Shown in pieces: positions 1-11,298 of a DNA stretch of 64,000 bases. The stretch lies in NCBI RefSeq assembly GCF_000203815.1, contig NW_004457718.1, positions 682,001 through 746,000 of the forward strand. Direction: 5' to 3'. The stretch comes from Cavenderia fasciculata. Its lineage: Eukaryota; Evosea; Eumycetozoa; Acytosteliales; Cavenderiaceae. Both the position numbers and the translations under genes were made by a program. Numbering within the stretch: position 1 is the stretch's first letter; every line of letters begins with the position of its first letter. The notes below the pieces were generated by a model, which worked only from the letters and a program-made list of their open reading frames with translations, was not told the DNA's origin and did not search any database.

Positions 1-619
1 CCAGAGGCATTATATCCGTTAACAATTGCACCATACTCTTTGAAATGATTCATAATATTTTCAACTTTGCTACATAGAGATTGAATCCATCCATTACAAG
101 TTTCCTGTGCCGATATTAAATTATTTTGTCCATGTAGAAGGGTATGCATACCAAGTATATATTCATTGGTTTGGTATCCCTTTTGTACACCTACAACACC
201 TTGATTTGGGCGATCCATAGTAGGTTTAAATATACCACTAACTCTAGAGATTGAACTATCATTTTCTGATCCTTTGTATGGACCACTACACCATAAAACC
301 TCGCATGTCCCAAGAGATACACCAATCTCATACTTTAAACCATAGACCTGTGTTTCTGGATCATAGTATTCGGATTTCTTTGTTTCCAGTGGACATGTAA
401 TGGTTTGTACTGCCAAACATAAATATTGGTACTTTGGATTGAGTGGGTCTATTGGTTTTGAGAAATCTTGTTTCAAGTCTAAAATTAAACTTATCGAATT
501 TAAAGGATCATTTGGTATTCATAAAGAGGTGGCTCTTTACATGCACAAAATAGTTGGTGGTCCCCAAGATGTCGTAATTTATGCACTTGATTATCTGTTA
601 CATTATTCAACTCAGAAGC
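1..619 (-). mobile_element. DDE transposase-like fragment, cut by the window edge
   Basis: Read on the minus strand, 619-541 and 478-1 join across a 62-nt GT...AG intron (479-540, ATGTAAAG...TTTTAG) into about 185 codons without a stop. The translation has the look of a DDE_Tnp_4/HARBI1-type nuclease core: a strand-turn segment ending LWCSGPYKGSENDSSISR, which in that family carries the second catalytic Asp after a Gly-x-x-x-(N/H)-D turn, and then a VQKGYQ segment where relatives usually have GDKGY. A later segment (SAQETCNGWIQSL) sits where the catalytic Glu region would be. The frame is closed at 620-622, so the N-terminal part is missing, degraded or lies across another intron. No terminal inverted repeats are visible because the 3' end is outside the window. 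It could instead be a domesticated host gene. Confidence 0.42.
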
Positions 620-1122
620 TTAGAAGTGAAAAGTTTAATATTAGACTTGAAGCATTGGAACACATTGATTGAAAGAATCGGTGTACCATTCAAATGATGA
701 TGATTATGCTTCTTACTTGTCGGATAACACATCGATACACATTGTGAATGTTTGCTAGAGCTTGTTTGAGGAAGTAAGTTTGAATATATCTCTTGGTCGA
801 TAACTTGTTGTTGATGTTCGCTGCCTTCCTATCTTTTTAAGATCATATCTTAGATCTCTGCTTGTTTCATTGATTCTACTCGAACTTGAAGAAGTTTGTT
901 TCTTTCGAAAGACAAGAAGACAGAGATAAAAGAGAGAGACAATGTCTTCTTTTGGAACAATAACACCCGATCTACATCATTTTATATTGAGATCTCACAA
1001 TCTTATTTTATTAGAACAAATTGTTTTGGGGTAGGCACGATATGGTTGTTATTTATTTTACAATAAGTTTTGTTACAAAGAAAAAAAAGTATTTTACACT
1101 ATCTATCTAGCTAGATAGTTTG
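620..1122. other. intergenic, no gene seen
   Basis: This stretch lies between the transposase-like fragment and the RasGEF stop codon. It holds only short runs of AT-rich sequence and a small inverted repeat, CTATCTAGCTAGATAG, at about 1105-1120 just past the RasGEF stop. That repeat could lie in the 3' UTR. No coding region longer than a shadow is supported. Confidence 0.5.
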
Positions 1123-4100
1123 TTAAAATACTTGAGCGGCACCACGAGGTTCTTTTTGCAACGAGATTGAATAAAGATCTTTTTCGGGAGGTGGATTCAA
1201 TTCTCGGATAAAAGTTTGGATGATTGGTACAATGTTGAGGTTGTAGTCACTCCATTGATAGGTTTGCACCTCTGAGATGACCTTGTACATCAATGTGTAC
1301 TTTGAAAAATTGATGAGACTGTGTTCGGGGAGAATGTTTGGATTGCCCTCTTCGATAAACGTCAGATCCTGTAGATAGACACCGACAAATGGGATGCATG
1401 GTGGATCAGTGTTGTGGAGAATACCTCTGTAGCTCTTGTACGAACCTTCACAACTCATCTCCTTTTCCAGACCCTCCAATGTTTCCGTATATCTTTTAGA
1501 TACCAATGCACGTGTAAACTTTAATCTCAACAATGCAGAGTTATTTAATCCACCAAGGAAACTCATCAATGTATTATAATTTTTTAATTCTCTTAGTTTC
1601 TAAAAACAAAAATAAACAAAATAAATTAATACTTGTATTTCTTTCTTTTTCTTTTTACTTGTTTTTTTTTGATTACATACTTCAGCAATTCTAATTACTC
1701 TTTCCATTCTTTTGGCTCTAGTTTTGACTCTGTCAGGTTCGAGGATTAATTTTACAACCCAGTGACCAATCTCGTTGAAACGGTTGACAAGTTTCAAAAT
1801 GTTGGGTGATTTACGCTGGGCAATGGATGGCTTGTTCCAAGCTTGGTTGAGGAATTCGGTTGGTTTGATGGCACTGTAGAGCATAAAGTCGTAGAGAGTG
1901 ATTTGACGGGCAATCTCTTCATCGTCAAAATCAAAGATGGAGCGTGGGTTTTTCATTCCCTTCATTCTTGATTCCGGTGCTTTACGAGGTGACGATGGTT
2001 GAATGGTAAGTGAAACTGAAAGTGGTGATGAAGTAGACACTGATGATCCTCCACTACCTCCACTACTACTACTACTACCTCCACTACTGTAGGCAGACCC
2101 AGACAAAGAAAGTGGAGAGTTGGAATTAGAAGAGAATTCTCTTGATCTCGATTTCTTTTGTTGTTTCTGTTGTTGTTGTTGTTTTTGTTGTTGTAGTAGG
2201 TATTCGTTGGGGTTTAAGAGTATTTGGTTCTTGGGTACTGTGAGTGTCCCGTTGCTACGTGTTCGAGAGAGCTCGGTTTTGAGCCCGCACGTTCTCTTTA
2301 GGATACAGGCACGGATCAAGTTACCGAGGTTGGGGAACGCCTGCATGAGATGGGTGTCGACAAACTCGACCATCATCTTGTTGGACACGAATCCAAAGTC
2401 TTCGTAGTGATGCTCGACCCAGTACTTGATGACGTTGGCCACACGCAGCTGGATCGATGCCTTTTCCTTTTCGTCGATATTGGCAGTCTCGGGCACCTTG
2501 AATCGCTCAAACAGCTTGGCAAGCAGTACTGTCGATGTAGTGTACGACGAGTAGGTCATCAACAACGTCTTCATAAACATGAGATCGTGTGTTGTCTCGG
2601 ACGTCAACCGAATGATCAGTTTGTTGAGTGTACCAGCTTCGACCGACTGTGGATGATCCGATGGCACAATTTTACTATATACAATATTTTGTGGCGAGTC
2701 TGGTAATTCCTCCCAAATATTAACATTATTGGTTTCATCCAATTGTTCTAAATTTATCACTTCTTGTTGACCATGTTGATTATTATTTGGATGACCACTA
2801 TTATTTGGATTATTATTATTATTATTATTTACTTGCTCTGCTACCTCTACTTCTTCATCTTCTTCATCTACTTCTTCTTCTTCTTCCTTGCTATCTGATG
2901 ATCCACCATCAACTTGTTCTAGAGTTGAATCAGCAGCAGTTTCACCATTGGCGAGTTGACTTTTGTTGTTTCCTTGTTTTTGACTATTCAATTCAATGAT
3001 TACACGATCATTTGGTTGTACACCAACTTGTTTTAAAGATTTACGGAAATCTAGATTGATTTCAGCTTCACCCAATCTCTTTAATGTGAAACCACGTTTT
3101 CTTCCACCACCAGGTGGCAACAATCCCAAGTTTGATGACAATCTCTTGCAAACATCTTCAATCGGGTCATTGAAATCAACATAAAACAAGTTTTGTTGAC
3201 CTTCCTTATCAAATACTAATAATCTATTTGGTATTTCTTTAAATTCAAGTTCCTAAAAAAAAGAAAAATAAAAAATGGTTAATATTTGATTCATTTGGTT
3301 GATTGATTCATTTTTTGTTTCACATACAGTAAAATCATATGACCAAAGATAACGACTACTTTCAAGGATATGTCCATTATCTCTTGAAGCCAAACAAAAT
3401 CCACTTGTATATTCCATATGTTCATTATGAGCAATCATTTCAAATGCAGTTGAAACTGTTACAAATTGATCAAATTTAAATGTAAACTTTCTATCACTAG
3501 ACTTTACATAAATATTATATTTTCTACATCTTTCTTTAAATTCAATTATTGTCTAAAATAAATAAATGGAATGGTTAATATTAATCATTATATTATACGA
3601 ATATATTGTTCAAACATACTAAACTTTTAAGACGATAATTTTCAAGTGTACTATCTTCATCCATCCAAAAACCTTCATCTTCATCTTCAGATGGGGTTAG
3701 ATAGAATCCACATTTGTTGAGACTGTCTAGGAGACCTGTACGGAGACCAGTCAATTTGATGGCTTTGGAGATAGTGGTAGTTGGATCAAAACGGAGAATA
3801 AGATGGTTATAGTTGAATCGAGCAGATGAGAGACTGATAAGGATTTTGAGTTGAAGAGTCTTTTGTGAAATGATGTCAGTGTCGGTTTGAGCAGACAAGT
3901 TACGGAATACCAATTGTGACTGTGGTGGAATATGGTAGTTTGAAAAGAGATCTTCTTCATCTAAAAGGGTCTCTTGGTTGGCGGTATCAACTAAAAAGAT
4001 ACCATACTGAGAGATATCTACAGATGTATGGAATTTGAGATATAGTTTACGAATGATTGAACGTACCGAGGTGAATTGAGTCAATTTAAGTGTAGCTTGA

Positions 4101-6079
4101 GCAGGCAAGACACCTTGACTAAACCCAGGAATATGGATTTTTACAAAATTGATGTTGAGTTGAACCACTAGTAAATGTAAACGATCACCATTCTTTAATC
4201 CCAATTCAAGAATAGTTCTTTCTTTATGTAATGGTACTTCTAAATTTGATGATTTAAATAATGCAAATGATTGATGCTGATCTCCAAAATCAGCATTACC
4301 ACCATTATTATTATTATTACTATTACTATTATTATTACCACTATTGTCAGTTTCCCATTCATCATTTGATGTTTGTCTAGCAGCTTGTAAACCTCTATGA
4401 TGCATTAGATTTGGGATAACCAAACTTAACACTTCTTCAATCGTTGAACAACTTGAAAATTTGAATAGTTTTTCGACAAACGATGAAATATTCTCATTTT
4501 GTTGTTGTTGTTGTTTGCCAGACGGATAACTAACAAACAATAATGTTTCGGCTGGTATGGATTTGGATTCATGGTATACTCTTGGTGTAAGTGATGCGTT
4601 TTGTCGAATCATCTCTTCTAGTCTAGAGACAGACTCTGGAGTCAAGTCACCACCACTACTACTACCACAACTATTACTTGAATCTTGACCTGATACACCA
4701 TTTCCATTATTGACACTATTAAAATCAACTTTACTTAAATCCAATGATGGCATTCTATTAAACATTGTAGTTTTTGGTTTGTATGGTGAATCATTATTAT
4801 TACTATTATTAAGATGATTACTATTATTATTGTTATTAAGATGATTATTTGATTGTGGTGGTGTTGAATCTGACAATACTATACTACTAGTTGTAGAAGT
4901 ATTGGGTTTTAAAACTTGAGGTGAATTATTTACAGATGATTGATTATTTTGATTATTATTATTATTATGTTTGATTTCCTTTTCCTTTTCTTTTTCTTTT
5001 TCTTTATCTTTTAATCCCTTTTTGAAAAGTTTTACAGTGATTGATTTTCTATTTGATTTTTTGGCAGATGCATTATTGTTGCTGTTGTTGGTGTTTTGAC
5101 CACCAAGAGGTGACACTGCAATAGGAGATGAGGATGGTGAGGAAATCGGTGTGACATTATTAGAAGAGTTTGGCGTAGAAACTCCGTTTGGCGTAGATGA
5201 GGATAAACTCGTTGATGATGATGGGGTAAAGGACTTGGGGGATGATCCCAAGTTGGGAGTCGATAGAGATTGTTGGGTTTGTTGGAGTTGTTGGAGTTGC
5301 TTGTTTCGGACTTGTGGAGACATGGTCGATGGCGAAGACCAAGATGTTGGCGTTGGAGGTGGTCTACTTGGTGGACTCATTGTTAAATCTCTACCATTTA
5401 ATAAAGGTGATGATGGAGCTGAAATTGATGAATTATTATTATTTTGATGATGATTATTATTATTATTTCCAGAATTATTATTGTTGGAAACTATATTTTG
5501 ATTTAAATTATTATTATTAATATTGTTGTGATGATGATGATCGAAAGCAGCAGCTGGTGTACTTTGAGGTGAAGAAGAAGGGGAAGAGGAAGGAGATGAG
5601 GACGATTGTTGTTGAGTTTTCTGTTTGTTGTAGAATGGTGATTGGTGTGGTGAGTATAAGGGTGAGGATGCATGATGTTGTTGCTGTATCATCAATGATT
5701 TATTCAGTTGCTTCTTGAGCTCCTCTAGTTTGGATTGGGATGATCTTAGAGGATTAACTCCTTCCACCTGTTCATCCTCCTCCTCCTTTTCCTTTTCCAC
5801 TACATTGTCTTTTCCATTAGCTGCTCCAGTGTGACCACTTCCACCACCCTTATTGGAAATATTGATATTGATATTGATGTTCCCACTGTTTTTATTGTTA
5901 TTGTTGTATGGCGATGTTATGGTGTTGTTGTTATTATTATTGCCGTTGCTGTTGCTGCTATTGTTACTGTTATAATGCTGTTGCACACCTACCATTTTGG
6001 TGGTTGTGGTGGTGGTAGTTTTGGAAGAAGTGGATTCACCCTCCTCCTCATAATGATCTTCCATCAAAGCAGGTATCAT
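1123..6079 (-). CDS. RasGEF domain protein with N-terminal ubiquitin-like modules
   Basis: Predicted guanine nucleotide exchange factor for Ras-type GTPases, about 1577 aa. Exons are 6079-3620, 3552-3328, 3252-1681 and 1599-1123; all three introns are phase 0 with GTATGT donors. The first 500 or so residues are Asn/Ser/Pro/Gln-rich low complexity. Then come several beta-grasp-like segments (for example NFVKIHIPGFSQGVLPAQA, FKERCRKYNIYVKSSD and NLFYVDFNDPIEDVCKRL), resembling the tandem ubiquitin-like folds of talin heads. A RasGEF N-terminal (REM) region begins near AGTLNKLIIRLTSETTHDLM. The catalytic CDC25-type domain fills the C-terminus, with the typical LVNRFNEIGHWVVKLILE, NNSALLRLKFTR and PCIPFVGVYLQDLTFIEEGN segments and a terminal helix before the stop. 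Dictyostelids have many RasGEFs; I do not assign a gef letter. Confidence 0.9.
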
Positions 6080-7297
6080 CGATTGATTGGACTGTTTCTG
6101 GATATATATAAAATATTGAATATATAAATATATCTATATATGTAGTACTATATAAAATTTAAATTATAATTATTAAATTATTATAATAATACAATGTCGT
6201 TATGTTGATTGATTGATTGATTGATTGTTATGGATGATGTCGTTTCTATTAACGAAAAAGGGAGAGAATGGAAATCAATTAATTGATTGATTCACTACTT
6301 GAGGTTTGGTTTGGTTTGTTTTGGTTTGTTTCACCCACGGGTTAGGGTTGGGAGAGGTAAGGTATATTATGATAGAAGAATCTATATTTATAAAATAAAT
6401 TGAAAAGTGTAAGTTTAATCACATGATATCATGCCAATATATAGTAATAACGACGACGACGATATAAACATATATATATATATGTGTTTGATTGATTGAT
6501 TGATTGATTGTTTGGTGGTTTGGGTGGTTTGGGTGACTATAGATTTTGCAAAGCATCATATGATAGAGCAAGCAGTCTACTGCGCTTGCACTACACTACA
6601 CTCTCCTCCCACAAAACACTCACACTCACACCCACTCCCATTCAATGTTTCACACGCACACACGCTGTTAATTATCACGAATTATTCCGTATGAATGTCT
6701 TCTAGCACAGATTTCAAACGGTCCCTACCCTTGTTTGGTATGTTTATATCTATGCTTTGTTGTTATTTCTTGTATAACTTGTTTGTTTGTTATTAATATT
6801 ATTATTATAATAATAAATGTTTTGTTGTGTTGTGTGATTGCTAATTATTACTATGTTGTTATTCTCTCTCTCTCTCTCTCTGTCTTTCTCATAATACACT
6901 CCTACTCTTTAGTAGTAGTAGTAGTAGTAGGAGGGTTGTTGTTGTTGTTATTATTGCAATCAATAACTGTTAATTCCATTAATCAAACTTGTCTTGATGC
7001 AGCTGCTAACTTGACTAATCTGGCTTGAAGCTAAAGCTAGCAAGCACTAACTTTATCTTTAAAGAAGAAGAAGAAAGAGCTCTTTCTTTGTGAGGTAGGT
7101 GGTAGGTGTAGTGACGGCATGTGATTGTGTGTGTGATTGAGGCAAAAACATTACCTTTCAACAAAGAGATATACAATAAAACGATGCAATGCGACTAATA
7201 ATACTAATACTAATAATAATAATAATAATAATAAATATACATGTACTAATGATAAAAGGTGATTTAAATATTTATCTATCGATAGAAGAGTGGGACC

Positions 7298-7328
<31 letters not shown>

Positions 7329-7579
7329 TGTGTGAAAAAGAGAGAATGAAGAATGTGAGAAGGGTTTGGGCTTCTTCCTCCTTTTGATGATGATGAGTAG
7401 TAGTCTGTCGTCCTACTTGTCAAGTAGCGTTCGTATTCTCTTCTATTGATGTTGTTGTTTAAAGAGGGAGAGAAGGAGGGAGGGAGGGAGGGAGTTGGCT
7501 TGGTTTTGTTTGGTGAGTGCCCTCGACAACCATAACACTCTGTTTTTAGCGTCTTTCCAATCTCGAAAACGATCTCTTA

Positions 7580-7599
7580 AAAATCGTATATACGATTTT
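7580..7599. repeat. perfect 20-bp palindrome
   Basis: AAAATCGTATATACGATTTT reads the same on both strands. It could be a protein-binding dyad or chance in AT-rich DNA. A partial copy of the half-site (AAAACGAT) lies just before it at about 7566-7573. Confidence 0.6.
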
Positions 7600-7799
7600 C
7601 TAAAATACCACCAACCACAATAAAGTAGAGTAGAGTAGTGTAGAGTAGTTGATTGTTTGTTTGTAATATTACATACTAGTAGGATTTATATTATATGATA
7701 CCGAATAGATAGATGGTTTTTTAGAACCTTAACTAATGAAAAGGTAAAACAACAAACAATGATGATAATATAATGGTTTGGGGATGGTTGAACCGAAAT

Positions 7800-7830
<31 letters not shown>

Positions 7831-8440
7831 GAATGGAAAGGTGGAATTGGCGCCGATAAGATATCTTCCCTATACCGATCCACTGTTACCTATATTTGTA
7901 ATCATAGTTGTGTGGTGGTTGGTTGGGTAGAGTGAGTGTAACTATAGTATGATAGATATACACATATGATGATGATACTATTAAAAACAGATCCCCAACT
8001 CAACTCTTTTAAAAGTGAACAAACAAGCAAGTGGTGATGATGATCATGTTATCTATGGTGGTTCATATGATATATATATATATATAATGAACTAACTGAT
8101 ATTATTAACCTCACACCATTCCGTGGTGATGATGGTGATTATTTTTAGTTTTAGGCAAGATCGATCAGTCCACCCACACTCACACCATCCATCTTGGATT
8201 GATCCATTCGTCCATCCATCTATTCTACAATTATTGTTGTATTTTTGAGTCTATATTGTTTGTTTACCTGTTGATAGTGATGTTGCGTGTATTCTTTTCT
8301 TTCTATAGCTATAGGTTGTTATGTATGTTTTGAGTTCTTATTTCTTTCTATCTCTATCCTATCTCTGTTTCTCTCTCTCTCTTTTATTTAAATATATATA
8401 TAGATAACTTCTAGAATAACTAATAAAAAAAAGATTCAAA

Positions 8441-8600
8441 GGGGCAAGGGGGATCGATCTGTTTTCGCCTTTTTGTTCCTCCCTTCAACTTCAAAAATAT
8501 CTGTTGTTTGATCAACAGCTTTAAGTGAAAGGATCGATTTGATCCCCTGCCCTAAAATAAGCTCGAGGGCTTCATTTCGAAGGTTTTTTTTTTTTTTATG
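8441..8600 (+). ncRNA. possible structured RNA, weak
   Basis: A locally GC-richer block with nested complementarity. The outer arms GGGGCAAGGGGGATCGATC (8441-8459) and about 8531-8553 pair imperfectly. An inner hairpin CTGTTG-TTTGAT-CAACAG sits at 8501-8518, and a last small hairpin CTTC-ATTTC-GAAG is followed directly by about 15 T, a Pol III-like stop. No known family motif (class I RNA, snRNA, SRP) could be matched, and no upstream CCCAYAA-type element was found. It may be chance. Confidence 0.2.
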
Positions 8601-9091
8601 AACATCACCTCCAGAAACTCACTTTGCAAATACAACCGTTATTCATCAATACTACTTTTGATATCCATCCAAACCAATGAATTACTACTGTTCAGATGAA
8701 TCAAAAGTGGTGAAGGGAGTCGATTTTTGACAAAGGGGCAAGAACCATCAAATCAGCCCATTGCCTTGGTGGTTGTTTATTTGTTGTGAAGAGGACTCAT
8801 TTTAAATCAGAGTCGACAATGGAAAGAGGGTGTTATTATTTTGATTTGGTTGTTTGGTTTTAAATAGATATTGTATTTATACCAAAACAAGGGTGTGAAA
8901 GGGTTAAAGTTTTAATCGTCTTGCAAACAGTTGTTGTCATTGCGCAATGTTAAATATTTTTGTTGGAAGGTAAAAATGAAAGATTAAAGAGTTGGTTGTA
9001 AGGGTGTGATCACAATTATATCTTCAAATGTAATGGGGGTACTTATTTATTTTTTTTCAATCATTTAACATTTAACAACTATTAGAGTGAA

Positions 9092-10194
9092 TTAAATATT
9101 AATTTCGACGGGACGAATTTGTTGATGTAATTGTTGGAATTGTTGATTATTCTTATCGAGTATGGTGGCGGCTAGGATCACTGGTGATCTATCCATATCG
9201 ATGATTTGGTCGTGTGAGATGAGCTTTTGCATGACAATAGGGGGACATCCAAAGTTGGCGTCTCCTTCATCCATATCGATGTTTTGGCCACCAGTGGTAG
9301 TATCCTCTTGATCATCGAATCCACCGACACTGGGAGTAGAATCTGGAATTTGGTGACGTGGACCCTTACCAGTGTAAAAGTGGTCATAGTAGATCAACAT
9401 GACAAACTGGACAGCTTGAAAGATAGGAACGACGACATAGGTGCTAAAAGCAAAAAAGTCAAATGGCAAATCAAATGCCAGCGACAAGATCGATGCGATA
9501 CCACCACATGCATCCATCACCACAAAGATCTTACTAATACCAACCGATGATTTACGGTCATAGATCTCTTTGATCTGTGGTAAAAACCCAACAAACATGA
9601 GAGTGGTTGCCAACACGGTGACAATGGTTGAAACCACCTTGTTGTCTGGTCTACCATTGGTAGCTGCGCTCATCACTCCATAGATGATACCTCCGACAGC
9701 AACTGATATCACCAATGTTCCACTAAACCAAATACCCAACTTTTTACGTGGGAATTGTCTGTAAGACAAACATCAAATAAACATGTATGTTAGTACAAAT
9801 ATGTACTTGGTGTGAGTGTATGTATATTTATGTGATTACATACTTTTCATAAAATAAATATTGAAAAATAATGATTAAACAAAAGGAAGTAAATAGTAGG
9901 ATTTGGATGATAAGCGAGACTGGAGACTTTTCATGGATGAGATAAGTTCCTAAAATCAAACCACACAAGTACCATGACATGAAACAATATGGTGATAGAC
10001 CTTGAGTAGATGCATTCTTGTAGTTTAATTTAACTAAGAGAGAAAAGAATGGAAAGTAACAGACTGGTTAGGGATACTGAATTGAATGGGAAAATATATT
10101 ATATATATTTATACATACTTTGAGGAATTAATTGGACAGACCAAATAATGGAACCCAAGATTCCAAAGATATTTGAAACAATTTCATTTTCCAT
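9092..10194 (-). CDS. PQ-loop repeat membrane transporter
   Basis: Predicted seven-helix membrane protein of the PQ-loop/MtN3 clan, 310 aa. Exons are 10194-10119, 10033-9844 and 9758-9092. Joining them gives two PQ-loop repeats: one around WSVQLIPQIKLNYKNASTQG near residue 20, with exon 1 ending inside the motif, and one around VGFLPQIKEIYDRKSSVG near residue 145. Each is followed by a hydrophobic segment as in the family. The last 70 or so residues are hydrophilic and probably cytosolic. Family members such as cystinosin and the PQLC2/Ypq proteins export amino acids or other small solutes from lysosomes or vacuoles. The substrate here cannot be read from the sequence. The start is the first ATG in frame and sits in a CAAACAATGG context. 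Confidence 0.85.
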
Positions 10195-11298
10195 TGTTTG
10201 TTATTAATATTGATTGATTGATTGATTGATGTTGTTTCTTCTTCTCGACAATGAGTGAGGGGGGAATGATCGTGTTAATCGTATTCTTTTGTTAAAAGTA
10301 TGATGAATACAAGGAATAGTGTATTGATAATCTTAGCCAGTTCTGAATTAATAAGATAAATAGAATGTTTATCTATTATTAAATATAAAACAAAAAAAAA
10401 AGGTTTATATATATATAAATTTATATAAAGAGAGAAAGAATGATATGAATGAACGATATGAAATTTAAAACTTGTTGTTCTTGTTGTTCTTGTTGTTCTT
10501 TCTTTAACAATTGATTAATCAATTAAACAACAGTGAAGTGTTATAAAATGTGACGAAGTGGTCGGGGTGTGAAGATAAGATTGATTGAGTGATCGGTTGT
10601 TTTTACTTGAGAGATGTGATAGACTTATAAATTAAGTGTGTGGGTATAATAGACTGCTGTTGTATAGTGCTAATAATGATTAATGAATAATATAATAGAC
10701 TGCTGCTTTCGTAACCGAATCTATGCTCTATTTATGCAAAATTGCAATTTTCCAAAACGAAACCTGTTTTCCCTTTTAGAGCGGTTATGATTAATCACCT
10801 CTTTACTCTCTCTTGACCTGGTCTACCCTAAACAACATAAATAATGATGATGTGGTGGATTGACCAAACCATTGTGACCTTTGCACCATGTCTCACACAA
10901 ACAACAATTAAAAAAAATTCGATAAACAAACCACCATACACCTCGTCGTGGTGGATATTAAAAAAAAATCAGTTTAAACTTTAACACTTCGTCACGTGTC
11001 AATGGAGATCTTTTTTGGAGAAGATCTTGATTTGATTGATGATCATTGACCTTGACCTGATTTAAGTGGAATGGGTCCAATACTAAAGGTCATTGTAAAA
11101 AATATATATATATCAACATAAATATACAAATAATAATGTTACAAATAAAAACAAAAAATAATAGACTTGCACTTTGACTTGTAACAAGCTGGCAGTTTCA
11201 TTATTCCAATTAATTTAAATTTAAATAAATAATAATCAAACAACAAAAATAGAATAGATGATGGTTGGTTAAAATTAAATTTTTATTAATTCACAAGA
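10195..11298. other. intergenic, no gene seen
   Basis: About 1.1 kb upstream of the PQ-loop gene and before the disrupted plus-strand gene. It contains GATT repeats at about 10211-10228, a CTTGTTGTT run near 10470-10500, a directly repeated 15-mer TATAATAGACTGCTG at 10645-10659 and 10691-10705, and the palindrome AAAATTGCAATTTT at 10738-10751. It probably serves as a divergent promoter region. Confidence 0.5.

Larger units (their letters stand above)
6080..9091. other. long intergenic region rich in simple repeats
   Basis: About 3 kb separates the RasGEF start from the PQ-loop gene stop. It contains GATT runs (about 6204-6227, 6488-6509 and 7801-7827), GTT and ATT runs, a GGGA run near 7475-7493 and short TA tracts. 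The open frames here are built from these repeats and have no recognisable domain. The part upstream of 6079 must hold the RasGEF promoter. A perfect 20-bp palindrome and a possible structured RNA are listed separately. Confidence 0.6.

Noticed and set aside
8461-8480. TTTTCGCCTTTTTG, resembling the U5 snRNA loop
   Set aside because: The stem that should flank the loop is absent, and so are the Sm site and the upstream element.
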